Assembly (NCBI RefSeq): GCF_027596085.1
Contig: NC_072465.1
Coordinates: 14,374,857-14,438,856, forward strand
From: Anoplopoma fimbria
Lineage: Eukaryota; Chordata; Actinopteri; Perciformes; Anoplopomatidae
Direction of reading: 5' to 3'
DNA: 64,000 bases
Below the pieces are notes generated by a model that saw only the letters and a list, made by a program, of their open reading frames with translations, did not search any database and was not told the DNA's origin. Of this stretch, positions 22,901-42,480 are shown piece by piece. Position 1 is the first letter of the stretch. Each line of letters opens with the position of its first letter. The position numbers and the translations under genes were made by a program.

Positions 22901-24474
22901 CCATCATAATACCCTCACATGGCCTCGTTAGATCTCAGATGTCTAGATGTCTATGCATGTAGGTGTCTGTCCATGAGCGAGTGACTGGTTAATGGGGTTA
23001 AACTGTTTAGGATACACACATTGTCTACGGCTCATTGACCTGAAGCAGCTGCAAATGCCTGCAGTTATTTCTCTCTGCGCAAAATGGCTCTTCTACAGGT
23101 GACAAAACAGCCTCATTATATTGGGGCTGTATAATGGACAATACAATAGGGTGTTGTGGCCACCACAACAATAGCAGCGAAATTAAAGATGTGAAGAAGC
23201 TGTTGGAGGTTGTGTGGAAATGGTTACAGAGGGTTGTGGTGGGAGCAGGGGGGTCTGCAAGGTTATACAGCACTCAAACAGCAGCAGAAGCTGCAGGTGA
23301 GGAGGATCTATGTCTATCACTGTCTTTTATTTTTTTCACCACTTCTTTTTCTCTCAGCGCTCGTATCCATGTCTCCAGTTTCTCTTGGCCCGATTTCCAC
23401 CCCTTGCCCCACCTAAGTGTGTGAAAGTTGTATTGTTGGATGCATCTCCTCTTCACAGAAAACCTTGCTCGTATGAGATTGCTTGTATGTTTTTGATGAT
23501 ATAACGTGTGAGAATAATAACTACTTTTATGACTAATTCTGTATTAAAGAGTAAAGAATAAGCAGGATAAATGAATTGATGGGTGGGGAAAGGGTTAAAG
23601 AGGCACACCACACAAATTATAAGAAAAGAGAGAAGCAATAAAAAGAAGAGGAAATGAAAAGCAGCTTGATGGTGGAGGCTGATAGGAGGTGCACTCGTCA
23701 AAAAGGCAATCCGCTCAAATTAAAAAAAATAAGTGAAGAAGAGAAGTAAGAAGAAAGAAAGATGTGAGGGACAAGAAGGAGATTGCAGCACACGTGTCAC
23801 ATCGGGATACCTTTGCGAACAAAGTCTTATGAGTAAGAATCAAAGCTTTACGGATTTGTGTGTGTAATCCTGTGTTTGCGTGTGCGTGCATTTGTTTCCG
23901 GTTTTGCATATTTAGCTCATTATCAGTTTTGTATTTCCAATGCACTGAGTGAGATATCAGGGCTGTGATCTGCTTGGGGGAAGTGGGTTTTGTAAAAAAT
24001 CATTGGAGCTGCATCATATGAGCTATTTGCAGTGGCATGAGCTCAATACTGAGCTTCTAACGCTGCTCAGCTCCGCTCAAGACAACCTGATCACTTAAAT
24101 CAACAAACACAAGCCCCAACATACTCTTCCTTCTTTTACAAACTTGCTGTTATTCCTCTCACAGCTCCCCTTGTTAGTCTGTCATCGTGTCTTCCTTTTT
24201 CTGGCTGTTTTATTGTTTTGCGCCGCAACAACTCTTGTCTTGTTCCCCATTTCTGCATTTGTTTCTCTCCAGTAATTGGGGCCTCTGGTCTGAGCTGTCG
24301 TTGCTTTGCAGGTCACTGGAAGGTCAGCTGAGAGGCAAATTAACAGCAGAGACACTTCACCTTCAGTATAAAATCTTAATATTGATCACCTCTACTCTCT
24401 AAATCTCCTAACTTTTCACCTTTACTTTTACTTTAACACTTTTATATTTGAGTTAAATGTCTCAACAATCACTG

Positions 24475-24650
24475 TAGGGCTGCTGTTTACGAATATTTTC
24501 CTTAACAAATAATCATCAGATTATTTTCTTGATCAATCGATTCATCATTTGGTATCTAAAGTGGTTGAAAGATGCCCACTGACATTTCCTCAAACCTAAA
24601 GTGAAATCCTTAAATTGTAATGTAATTGTATATCAGGTTCAGACAAAAAA
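24475..24650 (+). repeat. Decayed dispersed repeat (GATTATCGA family)
   Basis: Begins AGGGCTGCTGTTTACGAATATTTTCC, then ATTATTTTCTTGATCAATCGATTCATCATTTGG; this is the start of the same family. Diverged. Confidence 0.5.
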
Positions 24651-27600
24651 CTAAAATTGCACCAGATGAAAACCTCACATCTGTGGGCTGATGAAGAGAC
24701 TGCCATCATGTTTTGTTCGTTTGAGGTTCGACTTTAGTTGATTTCATTACGTTATCTTGTGTTGTCCTCTTCTTCTGCAATGGTTTATTGGCTCCTGATG
24801 GGAGAATTACCACCATTCGGTTTCTCACGATGCAGCAAACTTCTAATTTTTGCATAAGAGAACTGGATAGAAATGTGCATTCATTCCTAATTTCCTTTCT
24901 TCAATTTTAATTTGCCGACTTTGGACTACATGTGACTTATGACAGCAGGCTTTTTGAGTGTGACCATCTGGTGCACTTGTGCCTTCCGTCATGGTCTTAT
25001 GACAAGTCGTGACAGTTTGTTTCAAGTAACTCTCTGCGTTTAGATATATATGGGCCAGCATAGGTGCAACGTACCTCAGGTGTTTTGTCCGTCCTTCCCT
25101 CTTTCCTGCCCTCCCGGCCTAGATACCCCGTCTCTCAGATTTCCTGAGGGCTGAGCCCTGGGCTTTTTGTCAACTATGTTATAAGATAGTGGGGCCCAGA
25201 CGCCCAGTCCCAGGGGCCCTAACACACAGGACACTAGCCTAGTGCCTACAGTGTAGCTCTGTGGGGCGTATGTATTTCTCCCTCTCTCCTTGCCCCTCCC
25301 TCCTTCTTTCATTGGTGCAAACGGCAGAAGAAAAGAGATGATTGTTTGGAGACAAGAGGGATGAATTTGTCTGCCTCAGACAGGAGAAGAAAGGCAGTTT
25401 GAAAGGGACTTGTCAGTGGTTGTGGATCGGGTGGTTGGAGGGTGTCCCACTTTTCAGAGAGAATGCACTGTGTGTCAGCATGTTCTACCTTTTCTGCAGA
25501 GCCCGGTCTACAGTCAGTGTGTGTGCCTGTACAGTGTGTGTATGAATGTCTTAGTGTGCACAACTGTGTGTGTGCATCACTGCTCCAGCATAGTTACATG
25601 AAGATACGTACGCCTAGATTACACCTTTCTGTCATAATTTATCCTCCTAATTTATCTTGTAAGTCTTCCTTTTCCTGTTTAGAGGAAGTTTTATCTCACT
25701 TTAGTAGTCTTGTAGTATGATTAGCTGCATGAAAGTTATGGGTTGCAAATATTCTCTTTAGTTTGATATGACACAGTTTTAATTGAAACTACATCACCAA
25801 CAACATTGTTGCAGAATTTAGTGGGGGACAACTGTCTGATTGGTTGTATCATAAATAAATAAACTATCGATATACATGCATTTATAGTTACGTTTTTGGC
25901 CAAAATGTATTTATTTCCCAGTTTTCACTAATGCTCTTTATTAGGCTTTCTTGGAAGATTTCTTGAAAAAAATGTAACTGCTAAAATCTACAAACCTACA
26001 GCTTTGTTCAACAGGCCCAAGTTTTTTTCATCTAATGTCATTACACTTCCTAAAATTCTCCTATTGGTCACCTTTGTGCTAGACAGCAGCTAGTTTGTAA
26101 CAAGTCTTACGTTTTAAAGATTTAAGGCTCTTCAATGATTGAGGTTACTCAGAAAGTCATGGTCACTGTTAATTGAGAATATCGTAATAATATGGATGAA
26201 AATGTTTCAACTTTCTACTCATTGTAATTGGAGAAAAAACATATCTAAATGTGCACTTACATGTTTCACTCATAATGACCCATATAATTAATGCTGCATT
26301 TGATCAGCAGCTCATAAATCACAGGGGTTCCTCACAACTCTGAATATTGATGGTTATCAAATGTAATTTAACAGCAGTAACATATTACTGCCTTCCCAAA
26401 ATCTCTTACATGATTCAATAACTGTTTTTAAAATGATGATTATCACAATAGTTTGCATACACTGATTTATTACACGTTCACCTCTTGACGGAGTGAGACC
26501 TTTATTACAAAACTATCAACGAGAAACAATAAGTTAATCGTAACAGATAGATTGCAACACTTTTAAATGTGAATTTGGTGGTCCGACATAATCTGCTGTG
26601 ATTTACAAGTGAAACAAGGATCTCGGAAATATCAACGACTTATATTAGTAATTCATGTCTTTCATGTTTTACTGATCTAAGGTCTGTTCAAGGTTTTCTA
26701 CAATGTAGACCGGCCAGAGAATCCACAATAGTGCCTAAATATTATGTCTTACCTTGTGTTTGATCCTGTTTTCACCACTTCCTGTCTCTTAGTTCAGTAG
26801 ACGCAGGCGACCTTAACTTCTGAGGAGACATAATGTGGATGTGTTGTTTTCTCCCACTTTTGGTAGAGGCCCGCTCCCTTCATCAATATTAGGGCTCTGA
26901 ACTGGATAAAACTATGCTCCTTCCCCCTTTCATATCCTTTATCACCATATCTCTGCTTACTCATTCCCTTGGAGTCACTTTTGGCCTTGTTCTCGATTCC
27001 CTTAATTGAGTTTGGTAGAAAAACAAATCGTCTAAGGAGGGGGTGCTCGTGCAAAGTTGGGAGCCATAAATCTCACTGGTGATTTAGGATGGCCACCCAG
27101 TCCCCAAACCTCTCCTCCACAAAGGTACTCAGAGAGGTTCACCTTTAAAAGACACTTGGCTGCTTTCTATCTCCATTTTTATTGGAAACTCTCGTTCTTT
27201 CGTTTATATTTTCAGCAAAGACATGACATTTTAAAAGCGTCTATGAATAAATCTGAGTGTGGAGTGGGAGTGCCTGAAAGAATGACAGAGTAAGTGCTTC
27301 CAGGGTGAGAGGTCAGTGAAGTCTTGAGAGGAGACTGCATGCTGCACTTGGGTTGACCCTTAACTGCTTGTCGTCACAAGCTCACTGCTGTAGCCTCGGG
27401 GCAAAGACGAGACTGAACGCTTCAAGATATTATTTTTTAATGTTTTTACCTAATTTACTTATCAACTGTATAGTTTACATCACTGCTGATCATCTCCAAA
27501 TTTTTGGACACTTGGTTACCATGACAATATAATTACTATGCAGGCTTCGACTGGTTCCAATGCATTTTTATCCTAGGGTTGAAATCAAGATTTAAAGGCT

Positions 27601-28469
27601 TTTAATCTGCTTGAGATAAGTAATATCCAACAGTGAATGTATTTTTACTGAATGTGTGTTAATTTTCTTAGAGCTATAATGGGAACTTATTTTAAAGGTG
27701 GAAAATCACATCTAAAAATCTAAAAGAACATGGTTAACAGTGATGTAAAATATATCTTTCATAGTAAAAGGACATGACTTACATCACTGTAGTTATAGCA
27801 TCATGTAACAGATGACGAGAAGACCCATTTCATAAGAGTTTTATCCAGTGAGCAGATGCAACTGGTTAAGTAATTGTGGGAACATATGGCTCAACCTGCT
27901 CAAATCCTGTCAACAGCACTAATCTGCAGTGCTCAGTAAAGTAACCTGTTAATTAGAAAGTGGTGGTTCATGTCAACAAGGGTTAGAAGAGTAACTTGAA
28001 AGCCTTGATACTGTACTATTGAGCATCAATTAATGCTGAGTTTTCCTCAAAGGACGGGATATGTAAGACCTATTATGCAGCCAAGCAGGTTTTACGAGTG
28101 TTACAAGTGCCCCTTCATGTCCCGGACATTTTAGTATATATAACTACCATGGCAGCTTTTGTTAATGAAAATATGTTGCAATGTTTTTTTGTAAAGGGAA
28201 ATAAATGTTCTCAGTCATCACTGCAAGTTTATATGGTTTCTTTATTATCAACAGTATACAATGGCCTCCATATTTTCAGCTTTTTGTGACAGGTAGCAGG
28301 TAATAGTAAGCACGGATTCTCTGAATCTGGTAGCAAGTGTTGATCAAAAGTTATGATATAGAGGCTTATAGAAAGTTTTACATATACATAGTGTTTCCCC
28401 AGCTGCAAAGATGTTCCTCACATGGTGACATTAGCACCGCCTGAATGTAAAGTGGCTTATACCCTAAAA

Positions 28470-28990
28470 ACTGTTAAAGAAATAGTCTGACATTTTGGGG
28501 GCTTCCCTTTAATACTTTCTTGCAGAGATTGAGATGAAAAGATTGATACCACTCTCGTGCCTGTACGGTAAATAAGCTACAGCCAGCAGGTAGTTAGCTT
28601 AGCTTAACATAAAGACTGGAAACAGCTAGCAAGGGGCTTTCCAAAGAAAACAACATCCGCCTATCATCACCTCCAGAGCTTGTCTGTTTCAACCGTAACA
28701 AAAGTGTAAACACGATGCCTTGTGGTTTCACGGAGGTTTATGTGTTGGACAATGTCCTGGCCTGGCGCATTAACTTCTGGGACTCAAGGAAAATAGTCAA
28801 ATCCAACACCCACAAGTTATAGTTGTGGGTGTTGGATTTTGTTACCTTTGGACAGAGCCAGGCTTGCTGTTTCAAGTTTTTATGCTAAGCTAACTAGCTA
28901 CTGGCTGTAGTTTAATATTTACCATAAAAAAATTAGAGTGAAATCAATCTTGACATCTTGCAAGAAAGCACAAAATCATATTTTCTGAAA
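28470..28990. mobile_element. Fold-back (inverted-repeat) interspersed element
   Basis: The left arm (TTTCTTGCAGAGATTGAGATG, GTACGGTAAATAAGCTACAGCC, TTAGCTTAGCTTAACATAAAG) is mirrored in the right arm (CTAAGCTAACTAGC, CTGGCTGTAGTTTAATATTTACC, ATCTTGCAAGAAAGC). A perfect 17-bp stem lies near the middle (28799-28839). It matches a known, abundant fish MITE-like family; no coding sequence. Confidence 0.7.
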
Positions 28991-29572
28991 ATGTATCCTA
29001 CAGAGCAGTGACGCACAGAAGATAACCCTAAGATAGTTATTATAATGGTAAAAAAAACCAAAAAGCTGTCACTGACATTGTAGCTTTTAATCGTAATGAT
29101 TAAACATCTAATAGTGCTTTCATGACATGAGTCAACTGTATCTGTTCAGTGTGGTACCACTTTCCATTAGTGCACGGAGGACAGCACAATTAACCAAATA
29201 AATGTCTGTATGTGTTCTTATTATGAAGACTTAAATATTGAATGTTGGATATTGAATAGAAGGAGCAGTGCGGTAATTAACTTGATCTCTTTATTTCTTA
29301 CGAGTATAAATGTTGACCAGCTCAAAGAAAGCACTTCAGCTAAAATATATATTCATAAATGGGATAACAGTATCCATATTATGTTTCAGGTGAAAGTAAA
29401 AGAAAAAAGGCAGTGAAAATAAATTATCTGAATAACAATAATAATTATAATTACAATAATTATAATAAACAGTGTCAAATTAGAATTCATAAACCTTTTT
29501 TGTTTGGTTCCTTTCTTTTGTGAAAATTCCTTTAAAATTGTCCATAAGCAAAAAAAATCCAGCATATTTTCA

Positions 29573-29997
29573 TTTATTGTTGCAAAGGTGATCTCCCTTG
29601 CCGGGGACGTCCCCTTCGGTCTCACACATTTACAATATTCACAGTTACTATAAACCTGTTCGGCCCATACTGAGCCACACTGCAGTCCGAAAGGCTGTCA
29701 GCGGGGACGAATCTACGAGGTGCAATGACTTTTTTTTGTGTTTACATGTTGGTGCCTAGTCGATGGGAAGCAGAATATCCCTCTCTGTCTTCCTCCATCT
29801 AAATAGGTACCTATAGATAAGGAGTACAAAGATCATTTCCTCCCATGATACATCTGTTCTGCAACATGTATCATTCAAGAGACAATCAAGATGAAGACAC
29901 ACAAACTGCATGTCTGTAACATTGCACACACTGTCCTCTAGTGAGACCCTCATCCCCCGTTCACACAACCCTCTCAGGTTCCCCTCTCCTCGCCATC
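29573..29997 (-). other. gata2: gata2 3' UTR (approximate)
   Basis: Sequence after the stop codon down to the first AATAAA on the minus strand (TTTATT at 29573-29578), which is followed by a T-rich stretch. A second AATAAA lies at 29290-29295 and would give a UTR of about 0.7 kb. The true end is not determined. Confidence 0.5.
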
Positions 29998-37296
<7,299 letters not shown>

Positions 37297-37500
37297 CGTT
37301 GTGGCTTCTGTGTACAGCGCGCTTTAGAATAATTGAATATCCAGGGAGAGGATGGTCTAAAATGTGTGTCCTTCACCAGATCTTCACTGTGTCCATTAAC
37401 AGTATGGGACTAACGCTTTGTGGTGGTTCCACTGACTTAAATCCCCTCTCTCTCTCTCTCTCTCCTCCTGGACGTCGAGTCGAATTTTGACACTGAAAAC
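37297..37500 (-). other. gata2: gata2 5' UTR part of first coding exon
   Basis: A strong acceptor (CTTGTTGCAG, AG at 37502-37501) lies 204 bp upstream of the ATG, so the coding exon probably begins at 37500. The UTR contains a (GA)n stretch on the sense strand (CT at 37446-37466). This fits the known non-coding first exon of GATA2 genes. Inferred from splice signals only. Confidence 0.65.
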
Positions 37501-37724
37501 CTGCAACAAGCAAACATCAGATGTTAATTATTTTGAAGACAGATGTGTTATGCATCAGTTCTCTTAAACGCAGCTCACGTGGTGCGAGTAGTGGTGCAAT
37601 TTAAGACAATCATCTTCAACCAAAGTATTTACTACTACATCACTCCACTCATTACTCATCCACAACCCAACACGCTCACACTCAACATGACACTCAACAT
37701 GACACTCAGGTAAACATGCCGTAC

Positions 37725-37845
37725 CTTTGCCAATGCTATTTTATCCGCAGCGTCCGATTAGCTCGCGCGTCTTTGGAAAAGTGTCCCCTTTTTAGCTGCT
37801 GCAGGTCCTCTCCAGTCTTCGGCGGGTGTTTGTCAGAGTCAACTC
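37725..37845 (-). other. gata2: gata2 non-coding first exon (approximate 5' end)
   Basis: A good donor GCAAAG|GTACGG ends an exon at 37725. It is about 225 bp upstream of the acceptor at 37501 and the interval in between is AT-rich and intron-like. The 5' end is inferred from a TATA-like GTTATAC at 37877-37871. Another AT box (CTAAAAAGG, near 37790) would place the start lower. Confidence 0.5.
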
Positions 37846-37990
37846 TGTCCACTGGGACTTAAAGCAACACGTATAACTGGGGCTGACAGCGCGGGGCCAG
37901 GCTTGTCAAGCTCATGGGAGGAGTCTCCATTAAAGCTTTGACTCAGCCAATTGCACATCACCTCTGCAAAACCTCAGAGGCGGTTCCCCC
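37846..37990 (-). promoter_or_regulatory. gata2: gata2 proximal promoter
   Basis: On the gata2 sense strand this segment holds a TATA-like GTTATAC (37877-37871), an inverted CCAAT box (CCAAT on plus at 37947-37951) and GCTGAGTCA (TGACTCAGC on plus at 37939-37947), an AP-1/MAF-type site. It is GC-richer than its flanks and sits directly upstream of the predicted first exon. Promoter activity is an inference. Confidence 0.5.
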
Positions 37991-38388
37991 ACAGCAGAAA
38001 ATAAGATGCTTCTATAATACTCATAAGGAGAGACATGGCCTGGCTGCTCAGGGCCAGGCCTATGTTATGACTTTGTCGTACTTTATGGAATGGAATGATT
38101 CAATGTAGTATTCATCACCAGTGTAGTATTCCCTGAAACATAATATGTTTATGTCCATTTATCATGAATAGGCTGATTATTTATGGCTGATTATCCCAAG
38201 CCTACAGCCTGTTAGTCTAAACTGTGAATATGTGTTTATAAGGGCACAGTATGCCAACCAAAGATAAACGATTATACATATAATTGTATCTGATAACATT
38301 GAATTGAAATATTTAAATCCACTTCTTTAGTCTTGGCTTTTGCAAATGTTTGGTGTTTCTTTAGACTGTATGGAGACAATGGGTCATT

Positions 38389-38660
38389 AAAGCGACAGTT
38401 CACCCCTGAATCAAAATTCCATATTTTTCTCTTACCTGCACTTTAGTTATCAATCTATTGTTTTGGGAGTTGCAAATATCGGCAAAAGAGATGTCTGCCT
38501 TCTCTCAAATTTAAGAATGGGACTATAGCATTCATTGACAGACCATGTTGTGAGCAGTTCCGTCTAGGGACTATGGTTTAAAGTAAGTTACAAAAACAAT
38601 CTAGATTGATAACAGGAAAAATGTGTAGTTTTGATTTTGGGGTGAGATGTCCCTTCAATG
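38389..38660. mobile_element. MITE with about 60-bp imperfect terminal inverted repeats
   Basis: The left end AAAGCGACAGTTCACCCC, AATCAAAATT and TTATCAATCTA is matched in reverse by TAGATTGATAAC, GTTTTGATTTTGGGGTGAGA and TGTCCCTTCAA. It lies about 0.5 kb upstream of the gata2 promoter. No transposase. TTAA/TCAA at the ends hints at piggyBac-like insertion but this is weak. Confidence 0.65.
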
Positions 38661-39020
38661 GACTGTCTTGATAAACACCAAACATATGCAGATGCCAAGA
38701 GTAAAATAAGTGTAGTTCTGGTGTGTACATGTGTCAGTGAAAATGTATATTCAATGTCAACTTTTAATCATTTGTATAATAATTTGGCGGTTTGCGGTTG
38801 TCATGATGTGCTCTTGTGAAAAAATATTCACACTCTCACGCTTTAAGGAAAGTTTTGTCATTAAATAAAATCTGAAAGAGCAATGTCCCCTAAATAAAAC
38901 ACTGAAATTATAGAATTTCAATCTTAATCTTAAAATTTGTGTAGGCTTAATTATTCACCCATTTACTTTATATTTAAGTGAAGAAACAGTATTTTGTGTG
39001 AGTAATTGAACATTGTACAT

Positions 39021-39022
<2 letters not shown>

Positions 39023-39079
<57 letters not shown>
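39023..39079 (+). repeat. (TC)n tract
   Basis: TC repeat with one A interruption at 39070; faces a GA tract at 39234-39275. Confidence 0.98.
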
Positions 39080-39230
39080 ACGCTCGCGCATGATTGACAG
39101 ACAATAATTGAAGAGGGAGCGCGTGCAGCCCTGACCGGCCGACACTGCCGCCTGCTTGACGCCGTCTCCTGACGTCATTGCTTTTAAGTGAAGAAAAAAA
39201 AAACAGAATCAGGACATGAACTTTTTCTTT

Positions 39231-39233
<3 letters not shown>
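39080..39233. promoter_or_regulatory. CpG-rich segment with palindromic CRE between TC and GA tracts
   Basis: The stretch is much richer in CpG (GCTCGCGCA, GAGCGCGTG, ACCGGCCGAC) than its surroundings and holds TGACGTCA at 39170-39177, a consensus CREB/ATF site. It is 1.3 kb upstream of the predicted gata2 first exon and could be an alternative promoter; not proven. Confidence 0.4.

Positions 39234-39275
<42 letters not shown>
39234..39275 (+). repeat. (GA)n tract
   Basis: Twenty-one GA units, complementary to the TC tract 155 bp before it. Confidence 0.98.
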
Positions 39276-39276
<1 letters not shown>

Positions 39277-40006
39277 GGGGGTTGCCCATAGTCTGCTGCA
39301 GTCCCAGCGGATGATTTCGAGGAAGGACACTGCAACTGATATTTACACTGGCAGCATTAATAATTCATCAAGTACATCCTTCTGAATGTACTGTGATTTC
39401 GAAGAACAGGCCAACAAGCACCGCGTGGCAAACTACTGCCAAGGTGGACTATAAATATTAGATAAGATGAAAGGAAAAAACTTTAATGTCTTTAATGAGG
39501 AATTACACCCACGAGCAGAACATTTCTGTGAACTATCAAGAAGAAAAGTTGCCATAAAGCATCTCGATTATATTTCAGTATAACTTATATATATTCTGTG
39601 CTGAAGTAAACACGCTTGCTGTTTGTGTCAAACTGCTTCGTTTGAGTTTTTTGCTCACATAAGTGTGGTTGATTTAATTCGGTTCCCTGTCTTGCAAAAT
39701 AACTGTCACGCCCACAACCTTGATGAAGCAGTTAACGTGAACACTTCAACCCTTATAAATTATGATAAATGATGATGGTCAACAATGCCCAATTTAAAAA
39801 AACAAACTACGAGTTTGAGGCACACATGTGGGTTAATCTGACTGGAATTTTAATTGTATTCTCTTTAATTAGGCTGCAACGCACATTGAGGTATTAGAGC
39901 TCTTTTCTTATGTTGAGGGTAGTGTAGCCCCAACTTGGATGGCCAAACAAGAAAACAACAACAATGAAGGAATCACGTCACAAGATTTTAATCAGTCTTG
40001 TAATTA

Positions 40007-40100
<94 letters not shown>
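40007..40100 (+). repeat. (CTAT)23 tetranucleotide microsatellite
   Basis: Perfect CTAT/GATA-type tetranucleotide over 94 bp, in the gata2 upstream region. Confidence 0.98.
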
Positions 40101-40424
40101 CTTTCTTGGTGTTTTATCAACATTTAGTAAAATATTTATTTATAACAACTTCTCTTAATAGTCTCACTTAAAGTCCATGATAAAATGCAACGTCAGATTT
40201 TTAAAAGGCATAAATCTGTTTGTTTTTTAATCAGACTGCAATGTAAAGAACTGAAATTCATCATTTACACAGAGAGAACGAATCCTTTCGAGCAGTATTA
40301 AGAGGAAATCTGCCGTATAGACTGAAGAAAGCAGAACATACCGGAGGGACAAGTGTGGCAGCATTAGAGCTCATCAGCATGATAATGTGGATATACACAT
40401 GCTTTGAGTGTGAGCCCTTTTGAT

Positions 40425-40600
40425 CTGGCGTGGCGATAAAACCTTATCGGCAGCGAACATCCACTTCCATTTTAGGATTTGACATTAATTCAATCCGCCC
40501 TTCTTTTTTTTTTACTGGTCTTTTTCTCACACGAGCTCAGGAGAAAGAGTGAGGTCACAGCCCGATTCAGCTCTGAGAATCTCATTATAGGGCAACCATT
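40425..40600. promoter_or_regulatory. Candidate upstream gata2 element with inverted GATA pair
   Basis: GATAA-N4-TTATC at 40435-40448 (within GGCGATAAAACCTTATCGGC) is followed by ACTTCC and AGGAAGTGG ETS-like cores, about 2.6 kb upstream of gata2. Regulatory function is inferred. Confidence 0.4.
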
Positions 40601-40864
40601 GAAAGGAAGTGGTTTTACCTCATAATAAAGATAAAAAAAATGAAATGTCACTATGGTATATTATACAAAAAATGACAATAGATAAGTAGACTAATATAGA
40701 CGTGTATTGTTAGTATTAATCGTAATTGAAGCAGAATTAATTTGCTGTAGGATTGGTAATTATTATTTAGGCCTAAGTAGTTTTACTGTTTTACTTTTTT
40801 TTTCATTATGTATCAAAATAATAATTTTCTGCACTAAGAGCTTCTTACATTGACACGTGCTTAA

Positions 40865-40867
<3 letters not shown>

Positions 40868-40963
<96 letters not shown>
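40868..40963 (+). repeat. (GT)n microsatellite with one C
   Basis: GT tract interrupted by a single C at 40900. Confidence 0.98.
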
Positions 40964-41049
40964 GAGTCGTTCCCTCAGATTGAAAGAGAAATCCAATGCT
41001 GGTAGGATCCTTGGGTCCCACTGATTATAACCCATCCCGGGGTAATTTT

Positions 41050-41230
41050 TCATCGGTGCTGGCTAATCTTTGTTCTTTGTGAAGATAATAAATAGCCTAA
41101 TCGTTATCAGCGAGCTCCTGGAGGTGTCGGGGAGAATGGGGGCTGATCGGCCCGGGAAGTAGGCTCCAAAGTGCCGCGGAATAAATGGCATTTCTTATCT
41201 CTCTCTCCCAGATTATCGCCGCCTTTTCAA
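41050..41230. promoter_or_regulatory. Candidate upstream gata2 element, four GATA motifs
   Basis: AGATAA (41083-41088), GTTATCAG (41103-41110), CTTATCT (41194-41200) and GATTATCGCC (41211-41220) fall within 140 bp of GC-richer, repeat-free DNA about 3.3 kb upstream of the predicted gata2 start. Regulatory function is inferred. Confidence 0.4.
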
Positions 41231-41317
41231 ACACGCACAACAAATACATCTAATGCAGCGAATGCATCATTTACTGGAGCAGATCTGTGTAAATGATAGA
41301 TAGATAGATTAGAGGGA

Positions 41318-41335
41318 GGGGGGGGGGGGGGGGGG
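41318..41335 (+). repeat. G18 homopolymer
   Basis: Eighteen consecutive G after AGAGGGA; GATA units (TGATAGATAGATAGATT) lie just upstream. Confidence 0.97.
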
Positions 41336-42454
41336 TGCATGGCGTTGGCTATTATTTACAAGTTTAATGTCCTGCATGTGCAAAGTCTTTATTCGGTGTA
41401 TTTAGACAGCATAAATACAGCTCACTTTTCCATTATTTTTGAGCTTATCTGAAGGAGCCATCTGCGGTTCCGGTTCTTTGTTGTGGTATCTTATTTCTTT
41501 CATGTTGGATTTTTCTGGATAAGAGTTAAACAGACGCAGCCGTTTCCATCCAGGGAGAAAATATATTTGAATAATGTTTTAATGTGTTGGGAATTTTGCA
41601 AAAAAAAAAGAAAAGAAAAGAAAAGCAAATGCGAGCAAGAGGTATTAAACCAGGGGTATAAAGCGGTCTGTTCACGAACAGGCCATGTTAGATATATACT
41701 TGATGTTTGAAACTCATATATGCCAGAAGTAGTGGGGGATTGATTTTATTTTCATCATGCTCTGAATTTATGTTTGGTTGCAATCTTGCGGCATTGTGTT
41801 ACTTTAAATAATGAAAAAAAAAAAAAAAAACAGTGAAGATTGTTCTAACCCTAACCCTGATTAGGCCATTTACCAAAGTCTAATTTGACCTTATAACTTC
41901 AGGCTATCTCCGATTTTGACAAAATATTTATTAATATCCCTTTAAAACCTCTATAGACCAAATTATAATGAATGAACATGGGAAAACTTAATTTCCAATT
42001 TCTAGCTTGTCTTGAATTAAAACACAAAGACCGAACTTCACAATTTATTTATTTTAAGAATTTATTTATTTAAGACTTAATGTTTAAGGGGAACATGTTG
42101 ATAAAAAAAATATGTTTTTCCAACACAAAAGCTGTAGTTGTATGCTTAATGCAAATATGAAAAGAAGTGTCCTATATAGGCAGAAAGAATGAAGAGGAAC
42201 CTTATTGTAGTGTTAAAGCATTGTGTATGAGTTTGTGGCGATTGACCAGTTATGGCAGAAAAGGTATTTTTCCATTATATACAAACTGGATGCTTAATAA
42301 CTTGGCAGCTGCAGCAGCCCTGGGTGCTGCTGATGGTCTCCAGGGTAACAGAGATAACAGCGCAGTCATTTTCCATATCTTACAGTCTATTATATTCAAG
42401 GATTAGTTCTCCTTCCCGAAAAGGTCAAACGTAAAGTCAAGCCAACCAGGAGTG

Positions 42455-42480
42455 CTCCTCCTCCTCCTCCTCCTCCTCCT
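42455..42480 (+). repeat. (CTC)n microsatellite
   Basis: About nine CTC units. Confidence 0.96.

Noticed and set aside
41846..41861. CTAACCCTAACCCTGA, telomere-like
   Set aside because: Only two units; too short to be an interstitial telomeric repeat.
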